Shown in pieces: positions 26,690 through 36,492 of a stretch of DNA of 64,000 bases. A program made the translations under genes and the position numbers. How positions within the stretch are numbered: the stretch's first letter is position 1; the number at the start of each line of letters is the position of its first letter. Under the pieces are notes generated by a model. That model was not told the origin of the DNA. It did not search any database and saw nothing but the letters and a program-made list of their open reading frames with translations. The stretch comes from Streptomyces sp. NBC_01431 (GTDB taxonomy: Bacteria; Actinomycetota; Actinomycetes; Streptomycetales; Streptomycetaceae): assembly GCF_036231355.1 (NCBI RefSeq), contig NZ_CP109496.1, forward strand, positions 2,418,001-2,482,000, read 5' to 3'.

Positions 26690-26710
26690 GCACTAACTTT
26701 TGGTTAGCGC
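26690..26710. promoter_or_regulatory. Palindromic operator GCACTAAC-N5-GTTAGCGC
   Basis: A 21-bp inverted repeat with 8-bp arms (one mismatch), centred on TTTTG, in the gap between the reductase and the HxlR regulator. HxlR-type operators are AT-rich palindromes of this kind, so autoregulation and control of the reductase are plausible. Confidence 0.65.
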
Positions 26711-26749
26711 AACCCTTGAGCTTGCGCTGTGCGGGAGTATCGTTGCGGC

Positions 26750-27160
26750 ATGGCCGAGAACTCCTGTACCGCCGCTCTCATCGCCGCCGCCGACCTGCCG
26801 TTCGACGTGTTCTCCAAGAACTGCCCGTCCCGGGGCACGCTGGAGGACGTCACGGGGCGCTGGGGCAGCCTGACCCTGGGTGCTCTGTACGAGGGGAGCT
26901 TCCGGTTCAACGAGCTGCGTCGCCGGATCGACGGCGTGAGCGAGAAGATGCTCTCCCAGACGCTGCACTCCCTGGAGCGCGACGGACTCGTACACCGCGA
27001 GGCACAGCCGACGAACCCGCCGCGGGTCGACTACGAACTGACGCCGCTGGGCCAGGAGGTGGCCGAGCGGCTGCTGGCGCTCATCCACTTCGTGCAGGAG
27101 CGGATGCCCACGGTCCTCGCGGCGCAGCAGACCTACGACGTGGCACGCGGGACCCTCTGA
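26750..27160 (+). CDS. HxlR-family winged-helix transcriptional regulator
   Basis: The protein is 136 aa. The HxlR motif runs [20 protein letters not shown], then [20 protein letters not shown] and [25 protein letters not shown]. The Cys near the N-terminus ([10 protein letters not shown]) is typical of thiol- or aldehyde-sensing HxlR proteins. I chose ATG 26750 since [10 protein letters not shown] is plausible; an upstream ATG would add seven residues. The 3' end overlaps the convergent mutM gene by 28 bp. Confidence 0.88.
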   Translation: MAENSCTAALIAAADLPFDVFSKNCPSRGTLEDVTGRWGSLTLGALYEGSFRFNELRRRIDGVSEKMLSQTLHSLERDGLVHREAQPTNPPRVDYELTPLGQEVAERLLALIHFVQERMPTVLAAQQTYDVARGTL

Positions 27161-27993
27161 CACTTCGGGCAGAAGTAGCTGGAGCGGTTCATCCAGGGGC
27201 GCCTGCGCATCGGGGTCCCGCACCGTCGGCACGGCTCGCCCTCGCGTCCGTACGCGTCGAGTGAGCGCTCGAAGTATCCGGATTCGCCGTTGACGTTGAC
27301 GTAGAGGCTGTCGAAGCTGGTGCCGCCGACGGCGAGCGCCGCGTTCATCACGTCCCGTGCGTGGCCCAGGAGTTCGGCCGCCTTGGGTCGGGTGAGAGTC
27401 GCGGTCGGGCGGTCGTAGTGCAGCCGGGCTCGCCAGAGTGCCTCGTCGGCGTAGATGTTGCCGACGCCGCTGATGAGCGATTGATCGAGCAGTGCTCGTT
27501 TGACCGTGGTGCGGCGCAGCCGGAGCGCGGCGAAGAAGAGCTCGTCGTCGAACTCGGGGTCCAGCGGGTCCCGGGCGATGTGCGCGATGACGTCGGGCAG
27601 CCCGTCGGGGGTGTTGTCGTGCAGCGAAAGGCCGCCGAATGTCCGCTGGTCGACGAAACGCAGCTCTGTGCCCGCCGCGTCCTGAAACCTGATCCGGATG
27701 CGCAGATGCTTCTCGTCGGGGGCGTCCTCCGGCTGGACGAGCAGCTGGCCGCTCATGCCGAGGTGGCCGAGTACGGAGGCGTCGGTGTCGGCGAGGGGCA
27801 GCCACAGGTACTTACCGCGCCGCCGCGCGATGCCGATCCGGTGGCCTTTGAGCCGCGCCGCGAAGTCCTCGCCGCCGGCGAGGTGGCGGCGCACGGCGCG
27901 CGGGTGCAGCACCTCGACGTCCGCCACGATGCGCCCGGCCACCCAGCGTTCGAGTCCGCGGCGGACCACTTCGACTTCAGGCAGCTCAGGCAT
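27133..27993 (-). CDS. mutM: Formamidopyrimidine-DNA glycosylase
   Basis: The protein is 286 aa. It begins with the catalytic [14 protein letters not shown] (Pro1 nucleophile, Glu2). The H2TH region includes [17 protein letters not shown], and the C-terminus has the zinc finger [25 protein letters not shown]. It excises 8-oxoguanine and FaPy lesions. The gene is the last of the DUF177-rpmF-rnc-mutM cluster, a common actinobacterial order. Its 3' end overlaps the HxlR gene tail-to-tail. Confidence 0.96.
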   Translation of the reverse strand: MPELPEVEVVRRGLERWVAGRIVADVEVLHPRAVRRHLAGGEDFAARLKGHRIGIARRRGKYLWLPLADTDASVLGHLGMSGQLLVQPEDAPDEKHLRIRIRFQDAAGTELRFVDQRTFGGLSLHDNTPDGLPDVIAHIARDPLDPEFDDELFFAALRLRRTTVKRALLDQSLISGVGNIYADEALWRARLHYDRPTATLTRPKAAELLGHARDVMNAALAVGGTSFDSLYVNVNGESGYFERSLDAYGREGEPCRRCGTPMRRRPWMNRSSYFCPKCQRVPRATS

Positions 27994-28127
27994 GGGCGCA
28001 GAATACCCGTCGGCCCAGCGGGAGTTGTCGCGGACCCCGGTCGTGGGGGGGCCACGCCCGGCGGGAAAAGGCTGAGCCCCCGCCCGGCACCGGAGTGCGC
28101 TGGGCGGGGGCTCGAAGGAAGGGGGCG

Positions 28128-28940
28128 TCAGGCCGCCGATCCGCCGGCGGCGGGGGTCGGCGACCCGCCATCGGCCTCGACCACGACGGGGGCCTCGGCC
28201 GCCGTCTTGGCCCGCTCGTCGGCGGCGGCCCGAATGGCCCGCCATGCCGACTCCGCGGCCTGCTGCTCCGCTTCCTTCTTGCTGCGGCCGGTGCCGGTGC
28301 CGTACGAGACACCACCGACGCGGGCGGCAGCAGTGAAGGTCTTCTCGTGGTCAGGACCGGTTTCGGAGACCAGGTACTCGGGCACGCCGAGCCCTTCGGC
28401 CGCCGTCAGCTCCTGGAGACTGGTCTTCCAGTCCAGGCCGGCCCCGAGGTTCGAGGACTTCTCGATCAGGGGGTCGAACAGCTTGTGGACGAGCGCGGAC
28501 GCCGCCCCAAGACCCTGGTCGAGATAGACCGCGCCGATCACCGCTTCAAGGGTGTCGGCGAGGATGGACGCCTTGTCCCGGCCGCCCGTGCCCTCTTCAC
28601 CCCGGCCGAGCCGGATGAAGGAGCCGAGTTCGAGCCCGCGGCCCACCTCCGCGAGCGCACGAGAATTGACCACCGCGGCCCGGAGTTTGGCCAGTTGGCC
28701 TTCCGGGAGATCGGGGTGGGTGCGGTACAGCGTGTCGGTGACGACCAGACCGAGCACCGAGTCCCCGAGGAACTCGAGCCGCTCATTGGTCGGCAGACCG
28801 CCGTTCTCGTACGCGTACGAACGGTGGGTGAGCGCACGCACCAGAAGGGCGGACTCGAGCTGATACCCGAGCCGCCCTTCCAGAAGCGTGTGGGACGAGG
28901 CCGTGTTATTGTCCGCCTTTTTGGCGTTGGACTCAGACAT
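28128..28940 (-). CDS. rnc: Ribonuclease III
   Basis: The protein is 270 aa. The catalytic signature [16 protein letters not shown] is near residue 50, the second metal site is in [15 protein letters not shown], and a dsRNA-binding domain (residues ~165-245) includes [14 protein letters not shown]. It has an Ala/Pro-rich tail. In S. coelicolor this gene is absB, needed for normal antibiotic production. It lies just after rpmF. The start ATG 28940 gives [11 protein letters not shown]. Confidence 0.96.
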   Translation of the reverse strand: MSESNAKKADNNTASSHTLLEGRLGYQLESALLVRALTHRSYAYENGGLPTNERLEFLGDSVLGLVVTDTLYRTHPDLPEGQLAKLRAAVVNSRALAEVGRGLELGSFIRLGRGEEGTGGRDKASILADTLEAVIGAVYLDQGLGAASALVHKLFDPLIEKSSNLGAGLDWKTSLQELTAAEGLGVPEYLVSETGPDHEKTFTAAARVGGVSYGTGTGRSKKEAEQQAAESAWRAIRAAADERAKTAAEAPVVVEADGGSPTPAAGGSAA

Positions 28941-28959
28941 CGGGCCTCTCACCAGCCGC

Positions 28960-29133
28960 TCAGACCTCGAGGACCTGGCGCTTGTTGTAGGTGCCGCAGC
29001 TCGGGCACGCGATGTGCTGGAGCTTCGGCTCATGGCAGCGCTCGCACGCAACCAGGGTGGGGACCGCAGCCTTCCACTGCGACCGGCGGTGGCGCGTGTT
29101 GCTGCGCGACATCTTCCGCTTCGGAACAGCCAC
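28960..29133 (-). CDS. rpmF: 50S ribosomal protein L32
   Basis: The protein is 57 aa: [21 protein letters not shown], then CERCHEP and [15 protein letters not shown] at the C-terminus. The CxxC...CxxC pairs show the zinc-binding form. The GTG start at 29133 has GGAGAA upstream. It is 2 nt after the DUF177 stop and 19 nt before rnc, so these genes are one transcript. Confidence 0.97.
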   Translation of the reverse strand: MAVPKRKMSRSNTRHRRSQWKAAVPTLVACERCHEPKLQHIACPSCGTYNKRQVLEV

Positions 29134-29135
29134 GG

Positions 29136-29783
29136 CTACTTCTCCTGCTTCTCGGCGGCATCCTGCACGTCAGACGCAGTGCCGCTCATGTTGTCCTTCT
29201 CGCCGTCCTGGATGGTCCCGGCGAGTCCCTGCAGTGCCGCCCAACGAATGTCGACGGCGTCGTGGTGGTGGTCCGGGTCGTCCGCCAGGCGCGCTCCGCA
29301 TTCGGAACACAGCCCGGGGCAGTCCTCCCGGCACACCGGCTGCATCGGCAGTGCGAGCACCACCGCATCACGCAGCAAAGGCTCGAGGTCGAACATGCCG
29401 TCCTCAAGCGGAATCATGTCCTCGTCGTCCTCGGCATCGTCGTCCGCGGCTGCCTTGCGGCGGCCCCGGTCGTCGGTGTCGGGGTACGAGAACATTTCCT
29501 GGAAGTCCACTTCAACGTCCTGCTGAAGCGGCTCCAGACACCTTACGCACTCCCCCTCGGCCGATGCACGGGCGGTGCCTGTGACAAGCACCCCTTCCAT
29601 GACCGACTCCAGGCGGAGCTCGATTTCCACGGGCCTACCCTCGGGCACGTGGATGACCTCGGGGATCCCGAGTTCCCTCGGGGCTTCCACGGTGCGGGAG
29701 AGCCGCTGGAGCGCACCGGGACGCCGACCCAGCTCGTGTGTGTCGAACACGAGGGGATCGCGGTGGTCAAGGCGCGTGCTCAG
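29136..29783 (-). CDS. DUF177 (YceD-family) protein with a probable CTG start
   Basis: The protein is 215 aa. DUF177/YceD proteins lie upstream of rpmF in many bacteria and are linked to 23S rRNA stability. Motifs are [27 protein letters not shown] and [13 protein letters not shown] (zinc-like cysteines). The expected start position reads CTG at 29783 with AGGAAG 4 nt upstream. No ATG, GTG or TTG lies in frame near there, and the next Met is inside conserved sequence (MEGVLVTG). The frame continues upstream without family-like sequence. The start is therefore an inference. Confidence 0.85.
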   Translation of the reverse strand: MSTRLDHRDPLVFDTHELGRRPGALQRLSRTVEAPRELGIPEVIHVPEGRPVEIELRLESVMEGVLVTGTARASAEGECVRCLEPLQQDVEVDFQEMFSYPDTDDRGRRKAAADDDAEDDEDMIPLEDGMFDLEPLLRDAVVLALPMQPVCREDCPGLCSECGARLADDPDHHHDAVDIRWAALQGLAGTIQDGEKDNMSGTASDVQDAAEKQEK

Positions 29784-29966
29784 GGCTCTTCCTGCTTTCG
29801 AGGTCGTGGAGTGGCTGCCACCGGCTTCGCAGAGCGAATCGGGCAGCTTGGATCGCGGACGTACGCGCGACCGAAGAGCCAGGATACTGGACCGGCCGCG
29901 ATAGGCCCAATCCGGCCCGGATCCCCCCGGCCGCACACCCCCCGGCCGGATCCAGCGCCCGTAGCG

Positions 29967-31025
29967 CTACGGGCGTCCCTGCCCGTGGTCCTGCTCGTAG
30001 GCGCGGAGCTGGTCCAGGTTGATCATGCTGGTGTCGAACAGGCTGGTCTCGTCGAGCGCGGCCTGCTGCGGCTGGTGCTGGGGCTGCGGCGGCGCGTAGT
30101 GCTGCTGGGTCTGGTCGTAGGCGTACGGGTCCTGCTGGACGTAGCCGTACTGCTGTTCCTGCTGGGGCTGCTGTTGGTAGGCGTACGGGTCCTGCTGCGG
30201 CTGCTGGTAGCCGTACGGGTCGTAGACCTGGGGCTGCTGCTGGGCGGGGATGTGCGGCTCGGCCGCGAGGGCGTGGGCGGCGGCCGGGTCGGGCCCGGCG
30301 AGCTCGGCGAGGCCGGCCAGGTAGTCGGCGTCGCTGGTGTGCCGGCCCGGTTCGCCCGCCGCGTCCTGGGCGGCCATGTGGTCGGCGAGGTCGTCGGAGG
30401 CGGTCCGGCCGTGCAGCTTCTGGCGGCCGCGGCCGACCGCTTCGAGGGTCTTGGCGAGCACCGCCTCGAAGGCGCCCAGCTTGGCGTCGACGTATTCGTC
30501 GGCCCGGTGGATCAGCGTCTGCGGGTCGGAGCTGTACTCGGGGGCGTCCTCGTCCGTGCGGCCCTGCTCGTCCAGGCCGGGGCCGCGACCGAGCAGCTTC
30601 TCGCGGCCGCGGTCCACCGAGCCGATGGTCTTGGTGAGGACGACTTCGAAGTTCGCCAGCTTGGAGTCGACGTAGTCGTCGGCCTCGGCGCGGATCTCCT
30701 CCGCCTCCCGGCGGGCCTCGCCGAGGATCCGGTCGGCCTCGTCCTGGGACTGGCGGGCGACCGCGGTGTCGGAGATCAGCGTGCCGCGCTGGGCGTGCGC
30801 GGACTCGATGATCCGCTCGGCCTCCTGGCGGGCCTGCTCGACCATCTGCTCGCGGCCACCGATCAGCTCCTGGGCCTGGGCGAGCGAGCCGGGCAGGGCC
30901 TGGCGCACCTCTTCCAGCATCGCGAGCAGCTCGGCGCGGTTGACCACGCACGAGGCCGACATGGGCATGGACCGGGCGCTGCCGACCACCTCGACGATCT
31001 CGTCGAGCTTCTTCTGCACGTCCAC
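29967..31025 (-). CDS. DivIVA-like coiled-coil protein with a Gln/Tyr-rich tail
   Basis: The protein is 352 aa. The N-terminal ~100 residues form a charged coiled coil (VRQALPGSLAQAQELIGG, then QARQEAERIIESAHAQRG). Two similar segments follow, each with DDYVDSKLANFEVVLTKTI or DEYVDAKLGAFEAVLAKTL, so the middle is an internal duplication. Residues ~265-330 are rich in Gln, Pro and Tyr (YAYQQQPQQEQQYGY). It resembles proteins annotated as cell division initiation proteins in actinobacteria. No enzymatic motif is seen. The start is GTG 31025. It precedes the DUF177-rpmF cluster. Confidence 0.82.
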   Translation of the reverse strand: MDVQKKLDEIVEVVGSARSMPMSASCVVNRAELLAMLEEVRQALPGSLAQAQELIGGREQMVEQARQEAERIIESAHAQRGTLISDTAVARQSQDEADRILGEARREAEEIRAEADDYVDSKLANFEVVLTKTIGSVDRGREKLLGRGPGLDEQGRTDEDAPEYSSDPQTLIHRADEYVDAKLGAFEAVLAKTLEAVGRGRQKLHGRTASDDLADHMAAQDAAGEPGRHTSDADYLAGLAELAGPDPAAAHALAAEPHIPAQQQPQVYDPYGYQQPQQDPYAYQQQPQQEQQYGYVQQDPYAYDQTQQHYAPPQPQHQPQQAALDETSLFDTSMINLDQLRAYEQDHGQGRP

Positions 31026-31121
31026 CGGTGATCGCCACTCTTCTAACGGATTGGAGACGGACGGGACGACTGTAAGGCCAGTCGGCGCCCGCCCGACACC
31101 GGGTGACGGACTGTCAGCGCT

Positions 31122-31631
31122 TCACTTCTTGGCGAGCCGGGCGACCAGGGCTTCGTGGACGGTGGCGGGCAGCAGGTGGGAGACGTCTCCGCCCCAGGTC
31201 GCGACCTCCTTGACCAGCGAGGACGACAGGAAGCTGTACGTCGGGTTGGTGGGGACGAACAGGGTCTCCACGCCTGAGAGCCCGTTGTTCATCTGGGCCA
31301 TCTGCAGCTCGTAGTCGAAGTCGCTGACGGCGCGCAGCCCCTTCACGATGGCGGGGATGTCGCGCTGCTTGCAGAAGTCCACGAGCAGGCCGTGGAAGGA
31401 CTCGACCTCCACGTTGCCGAAGTCGGCGGTCACCTCACGGATCATCTCGATCCGCTCCTCGACGGTGAACAGGCCCTGCTTCGACTGGTTGATCATCACC
31501 GCGACGTGCACGACGTCGTACAGCCGGGAGGCGCGGGCGATGATGTCGAGATGTCCGTTGGTGATGGGGTCAAAGGACCCCGGACATACGGCGCGGCGCA
31601 ACTGATGTCCCTCGCTCTCCGGTCCGGTCAT
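31122..31631 (-). CDS. coaD: Phosphopantetheine adenylyltransferase
   Basis: This enzyme transfers AMP to 4'-phosphopantetheine in CoA synthesis. Motifs are [21 protein letters not shown] (with the nucleotidyltransferase HxGH-like motif), [18 protein letters not shown] and a [13 protein letters not shown] segment. Two starts are possible. ATG 31631 gives 169 aa, has GGAG 7 nt upstream and overlaps the rsmD stop (ATGA). TTG 31601 gives 159 aa and the usual family N-terminus MRRAVCPG. I use the ATG; the extra ten residues are not conserved-looking. Confidence 0.93.
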   Translation of the reverse strand: MTGPESEGHQLRRAVCPGSFDPITNGHLDIIARASRLYDVVHVAVMINQSKQGLFTVEERIEMIREVTADFGNVEVESFHGLLVDFCKQRDIPAIVKGLRAVSDFDYELQMAQMNNGLSGVETLFVPTNPTYSFLSSSLVKEVATWGGDVSHLLPATVHEALVARLAKK

Positions 31632-32224
31632 GGGGTGTCTCCGGGTGCGTCTTGGCACGTGGAGGCGGCGCGACCGTACCAAAGCGTGCCCTCGCCGTAG
31701 CGACGGGCCCGCAGTGCTTCAAATCCTTCGGGCCATCCGAATTCCCCGCCTCTGGTGCTGCGCTCCACGGTGACGAGGCAGTCGTCCGCTAGCCAGCCCC
31801 CGCGGCGGAGTGTGAGCAGGATCTCGCGAAGATCGTCGTCGGTGACGGCGTACGGAGGGTCCAGGAACACCACGTCGTACGGGTCGGCCGGCGCCGGGCC
31901 TGTCACGATCTGTTCCGCTTTGCCGGTACGCACTTCGGCGCCCGGCAGCTTGAGCGCCGCCACGTTGTCGCGGACGGTGCGGGCCGCGCGGCCGTCGGCC
32001 TCGACCAGCAGGGCGTGCGCGGCGCCGCGCGAGAGCGCCTCCAGGCCCACGGCTCCGGAGCCCGCGTACAGATCGGCGATCCGGATGCCGTCGAGCGTGC
32101 CGAGCAGCGCCTCCCAGGTGGAGAAGAGGCCTTCGCGCGCCCGGTCGGAGGTGGGGCGGGTGCCGGTGCCCGGCGGTACGGCCAGGCGGCGTCCACCGGC
32201 CCGGCCGGCGATCACGCGGGTCAT
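31628..32224 (-). CDS. rsmD: 16S rRNA (guanine-N2)-methyltransferase RsmD
   Basis: The protein is 198 aa. It begins [34 protein letters not shown], and AdoMet motif I is seen in [19 protein letters not shown]. The catalytic DPPY is in [10 protein letters not shown]. It methylates G966 of 16S rRNA. Its TGA overlaps the coaD ATG, and recG ends 48 bp upstream on the same strand. The order recG-rsmD-coaD is common in Gram-positives. Confidence 0.95.
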   Translation of the reverse strand: MTRVIAGRAGGRRLAVPPGTGTRPTSDRAREGLFSTWEALLGTLDGIRIADLYAGSGAVGLEALSRGAAHALLVEADGRAARTVRDNVAALKLPGAEVRTGKAEQIVTGPAPADPYDVVFLDPPYAVTDDDLREILLTLRRGGWLADDCLVTVERSTRGGEFGWPEGFEALRARRYGEGTLWYGRAASTCQDAPGDTP

Positions 32225-32272
32225 CTCAGTCCTTGTCCGTGTACGTACGTGAGTCTTGCTCCCCTCAGTCTG

Positions 32273-34477
32273 TCAGCCCTTGTCGAGGTACTGCTCGCGG
32301 TCCTTGTCGAGCAGTGCGTCCAGGGCGGTGCGCAGCCCCGGCAGCCGCTCCAGGTCCGGGTCGTCGGCGACGACCGTGACCGCCTCCTCGCGGGCGGCGG
32401 CGATGATCTCCTCGTCGTCGATGACGGTGAGCATCCGCAGCGAGGAGCGCACTCCGGACTGGGCCTGGCCGAGCACGTCGCCCTCGCGGCGCTGTTCGAG
32501 GTCGATGCGGGAGAGCTCGAAGCCGTCGAGTGTGGAGGCGACGGCGTCGAGCCGGGCGCGGGCGGCGGCCGCCTCCGGCATGTCGGTGACCAGCAGGCAC
32601 AGGCCCGGCGCCGAGCCGCGGCCGACCCGGCCGCGCAGCTGGTGGAGCTGGGAGACGCCGAACCGGTCGGCGTCCATGATCACCATCGCGGTGGCGTTCG
32701 GCACGTTCACGCCGACCTCGATGACGGTGGTGGCGACCAGGACGTCCACCTCGCCCGCCGCGTACCGGCGCATCACGTCGTCCTTGTCGTCGGGCTGCAT
32801 GCGCCCGTGCAGGATCTCGATGCGCAGGCCCTGGAGGGGGCCCCCGCGCAGCTGGTCGGCGATCTCGGTCACCGCGAGCGGCGGCCGCTTGTCGGCGGTC
32901 TCGGCCTCCTCCGCCTTCTTCCTGCCCTTGGCGGTCTTCGCCTCCTCCTCGTCGTCGCCGATGCGCGGGCACACCACGTACGCCTGGTGTCCCTTGTCGA
33001 CCTCCTCGCGCACCCGCTCCCAGGCGCGGGCCAGGAAGTGGGGCTTGTCCTGGGCGGGGACGACATGGCTGGCGATGGGCGAGCGCCCGGCCGGGAGCTG
33101 GTCCAGGACCGAGGTCTCCAGGTCGCCGAAGACGGTCATGGCGACGGTGCGGGGAATGGGCGTGGCCGTCATGACGAGCAGGTGCGGGGGCTGCTTGCCC
33201 TTGCCGCGCAGGGCGTCGCGCTGCTCGACGCCGAAGCGGTGCTGCTCGTCCACCACGACCAGGCCCAGGTCGTGGAACTGCACCTTGTCCTCGATCAGGG
33301 CGTGCGTGCCGATGACGATGCCGGCCTCGCCGGTCACCAGGTCGAGCAGCGCCTGGCGCCGGGCGGGCATCCCCATGGAGCCGGTGAGCAGCACCACCTT
33401 GGTGCCCTGCTCGGACCCGCCGAGCATGCCGCCCTCGGCCAGCTCGCCCATCATCTCGGTGATGGAGCGGTGGTGTTGCTGGGCCAGTACTTCGGTGGGT
33501 GCCAGCATCGCGGCCTGCCCGCCCGAGTCGACGACGGCGAGCATCGCGCGCAGCGCGACCATCGTCTTGCCCGAACCGACCTCGCCCTGGAGGAGGCGGT
33601 GCATCGGGTGTTCGGTGGCGAGGTCGTCGAAGATCTCCCCGGACACCTTCCGCTGGCCTTCGGTGAGGGTGAAGGGCAGCTTGGCGTCGAAGGAGTCGAG
33701 CACGCCGCCGGGGGCCGGTTTCCTTGCCACGGCGGGGAGTTGGGTGTCGGCGAAGCGACGGCGGGCGAGCGCCACCTGGAGGACGAACGCCTCGTCCCAC
33801 TTGAGTCGCCGGCGCGCGTCCTCGATGTCGGCCTTCGTCTGCGGCCGGTGGACCTTGAGCAGCGCCTCGGGCAGCGGGACGAAGCCGCGGCCTTCACGCA
33901 GGGTGGCCGGTAGCGGGTCGATGGCCTCCTGGGCGCTGGGCAGCACCGTGTCGACCGCCTTGGCGATCTTCCAGGACTCAAGTCCCTTGCAGGCGGGGTA
34001 GATCGGGATGAGGGCACCCGCCCAGGAGTCGATGTCGCTCTCGTCGTCCGCGTCGGCGCCCAGCTTCGCGTAGGTGGGGTGCGCGAGCTGGAGGCGGCGG
34101 TTGAACATCGACACCTTGCCGGCGAACATCGCCCGGCTGCCGGGCAGCAGCTCCTTGTGCGGCTTGTGGATGCCGCGCCCGAAGAACACCAGCTGGAGCC
34201 GGCCACTGCCGTCGGTGATGGTGATCTCCAGGCGCTGGCCACGGCCGCCGTTGAAGGTGTGCACCCGGGCGTCGGCGACCTGGGCGACGACGGTGACGTC
34301 CTCGTCCAGGGGCAGCTCGGCCAGCTTGGTGAGCTGGCCGCGCTCCTCGTACCGCCGCGGATAGTGGTGCAGCAGGTCACCGACCGTGTGCAGGTCGAGG
34401 TGCTCGGCCATCACCTTCGCGGTGGGTCCGCCGAGCAGCTTCTTCAGTGGTTCTTCGAGCGCAGGCACGCGATCCAT
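32273..34477 (-). CDS. recG: ATP-dependent DNA helicase RecG
   Basis: The protein is 734 aa. The N-terminal wedge/OB region includes LLHHYPRRYEERGQLTKLAEL. The helicase core has Walker A (GEVGSGKTMVALRA), a DEQH box (VVVDEQHRFGVEQR), MTATPIPRT and motif VI (QLHQLRGRVGRGSAPGLCLL). A Lys/Glu-rich insert (EEEAKTAKGRKKAEEAETAD) lies between motifs Ia and V. It reverses stalled replication forks. ATG 34477 gives MDRVPALEEPLKKLLGG, the usual start. The upstream gap holds one TGTGGATAA sequence. Confidence 0.95.
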   Translation of the reverse strand: MDRVPALEEPLKKLLGGPTAKVMAEHLDLHTVGDLLHHYPRRYEERGQLTKLAELPLDEDVTVVAQVADARVHTFNGGRGQRLEITITDGSGRLQLVFFGRGIHKPHKELLPGSRAMFAGKVSMFNRRLQLAHPTYAKLGADADDESDIDSWAGALIPIYPACKGLESWKIAKAVDTVLPSAQEAIDPLPATLREGRGFVPLPEALLKVHRPQTKADIEDARRRLKWDEAFVLQVALARRRFADTQLPAVARKPAPGGVLDSFDAKLPFTLTEGQRKVSGEIFDDLATEHPMHRLLQGEVGSGKTMVALRAMLAVVDSGGQAAMLAPTEVLAQQHHRSITEMMGELAEGGMLGGSEQGTKVVLLTGSMGMPARRQALLDLVTGEAGIVIGTHALIEDKVQFHDLGLVVVDEQHRFGVEQRDALRGKGKQPPHLLVMTATPIPRTVAMTVFGDLETSVLDQLPAGRSPIASHVVPAQDKPHFLARAWERVREEVDKGHQAYVVCPRIGDDEEEAKTAKGRKKAEEAETADKRPPLAVTEIADQLRGGPLQGLRIEILHGRMQPDDKDDVMRRYAAGEVDVLVATTVIEVGVNVPNATAMVIMDADRFGVSQLHQLRGRVGRGSAPGLCLLVTDMPEAAAARARLDAVASTLDGFELSRIDLEQRREGDVLGQAQSGVRSSLRMLTVIDDEEIIAAAREEAVTVVADDPDLERLPGLRTALDALLDKDREQYLDKG

Positions 34478-34626
34478 TGCACACCACCGGACTGACAGCC
34501 CGCCAAAACCTGTGGATAACCGCTGGTCACACCCGCGCCGCCGACCCCGCAGCGCCGGTCGCCGGGGCCCGCCGCGCTCGGCCCGTGGCGAAGATGCTGC
34601 GCGCCCACCGGCCCGGGCCGGTTCGG

Positions 34627-36246
34627 CTACTCCACGCCGATCAGCAGTGGCACCGCCTGGTGGCCGCCCTCGTACACCACTGTGTCCACGGCCAGGTGGC
34701 TCTCGCGGACGTGGGACTCCAGGGTCGCGGCCAGGCCCGGCGGGGTGTCGGTGGCGAGGACCAGGGTGACGAGTTCGCCGCCCGCCGCGAGCATCCGGTC
34801 GAGCACGGTGCGGGCGGTGTGGGCGAGGTCGTGGCCGATGACCGCCACATCGCCGTCGATGAGGCCGAGGACGTCCCCGGCCTGGCAGATGCCGGCCGTC
34901 GTCCACGACTGCCGTTCGGCGACGGCGAGTTCGGCGTGCCGGGTGGCGCCGGCCGCCGAGGTCATCGCGACCACGTCCTCGTCGAAGCGCCGCTCGGGTG
35001 CGTGCACGGCGAGCGCGGCGATGCCCTGGACGGCGGACCGGGTCGGGATGAGCGCGACCCGGATGCCCTCCGCGCGCGCCTGCTCGACGGCGGCCGCGGC
35101 CGTGTGGCGCAACTCGGCGTCGTTCGGCAGCAGCACGACCTCGCGGGCGTGCGCGCGCCTGATCGCTTCGACCAGTTCGCCACTGGCCGGGGCCTCGCCG
35201 GGCCGGGCGAGCACGGTCGTCGCACCGGCCTCGGCACAGAGCCCGGCGAGGCCTTCGCCGGGTACGACGGCGACGACGGCCCGCTGGACCTGTTCCCTGG
35301 GCGGCGCGACGGTGGCCGGCTGCTCGAAGTGCGTGATCCGGATCCGGTGCGGGCGGCCCGCCTCGACCCCGGCCTCCACGGCCGCGCCCGCGTCGTCGAC
35401 GTGTACGTGGACGTTCCACAGCCCGTCACCGCCGACCACCACCAGGCTGTCGCCGAGCCGGTCGAGCCGGTCCCGCAGCCGGTCCACGGCGGCGTCGTCC
35501 GCGTCCAGGAGGTAGATCACCTCGAAGGCGGGCCCCACCCCCGCAACCTCGGCCGCGCAGTCCTGCACGGGCACCGGCACCCGGGCTTCGTGCCGTACGA
35601 CCGGGGCCTCGCCGGAGAGGGCCTCCACCAGGGCGCCGAGCACGGTGACCAGGCCGCGCCCGCCCGCGTCGACGACGCCCGCGCGGCCCAGGACGGCGAG
35701 CTGGGCGGGCGTCGCGTCCAGGGCGTCCCGGGCACCCGCGTACGCGGCCTGGGCCACCGCGGCTGCGTTCCCGCCGGCGTTCTCGCTCGCGTTCTCGGCG
35801 GCCTCGGCGGCCGCGGTGGCCACCGAGAGAACGGTGCCCTCGACGGGGTGGGCGACCGCCAGATAGGCGGCGGAGGCGGCCCTGCGCAGCGCCGGTGCGA
35901 GCTCCGCGTCGCCCTTCGCGACGACCTCGGCCATGCCCCGCAGGAGCTGGGCCAGGATCGTCCCCGAGTTCCCGCGGGCGCCGAGCAGCGCGCCGTGCGC
36001 CATGGCCCGTACGACGTCGGCGGTGTCCGGGACGCCCGCGTACACGGGGGGCTGGGGGTAGGCGGCGAACACCGCCTCGACCGCCTGGGCCGCAGACTCC
36101 ATCGTCAGGTAGAGGTTGGTGCCGGTGTCCCCGTCCGCGACCGGATACACGTTGATCGCGTCGATCGCCTCACGGTCCCGGCCCAGCGCCTCGAGCGCCA
36201 GTGCGCACCAGCTGCGTACCGCGACGGCATCGAGGGTCTGCGGCAC
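34627..36246 (-). CDS. DAK2-domain protein, FakA-like
   Basis: The protein is 539 aa. The N-terminal DAK2 domain shows AINVYPVADGDTGTNLYLTM (nucleotide/metal site) and GALLGARGNSGTILAQLLRG. The C-terminal half has motifs of the FakA/DegV-associated domain (DAGGRGLVTVLGALVEALSG and LPNDAELRHTAAAA). In Firmicutes FakA phosphorylates fatty acids bound to FakB; a similar role here is inferred. GTG 36246 has AAGGAGG 9 nt upstream. The gene is divergent from rpmB and followed by recG, likely one transcript. Confidence 0.88.
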   Translation of the reverse strand: MPQTLDAVAVRSWCALALEALGRDREAIDAINVYPVADGDTGTNLYLTMESAAQAVEAVFAAYPQPPVYAGVPDTADVVRAMAHGALLGARGNSGTILAQLLRGMAEVVAKGDAELAPALRRAASAAYLAVAHPVEGTVLSVATAAAEAAENASENAGGNAAAVAQAAYAGARDALDATPAQLAVLGRAGVVDAGGRGLVTVLGALVEALSGEAPVVRHEARVPVPVQDCAAEVAGVGPAFEVIYLLDADDAAVDRLRDRLDRLGDSLVVVGGDGLWNVHVHVDDAGAAVEAGVEAGRPHRIRITHFEQPATVAPPREQVQRAVVAVVPGEGLAGLCAEAGATTVLARPGEAPASGELVEAIRRAHAREVVLLPNDAELRHTAAAAVEQARAEGIRVALIPTRSAVQGIAALAVHAPERRFDEDVVAMTSAAGATRHAELAVAERQSWTTAGICQAGDVLGLIDGDVAVIGHDLAHTARTVLDRMLAAGGELVTLVLATDTPPGLAATLESHVRESHLAVDTVVYEGGHQAVPLLIGVE

Positions 36247-36492
36247 CTGGTGGTCCTCCTTGAGAGCCTGTGTGTGAACCCGCAGGGTAGACCCGGTGTG
36301 GGCCGGGGCCCGGGGCGGGGGCGGCCGGGACCGTGGTAGTTTCGTATCTCGGGAGCAGCCGTTGTATGCTGCTTCGGTTGCCCGACGAGAGTCGGGCCGA
36401 TTCCCCCGGCAAGCCACTTCAGATATCTGATTCCGGTGCGCCGGTTTTCACTGTAAGTGCATTTAATGCATCTGAAGCTTTTGGAGTGACCC

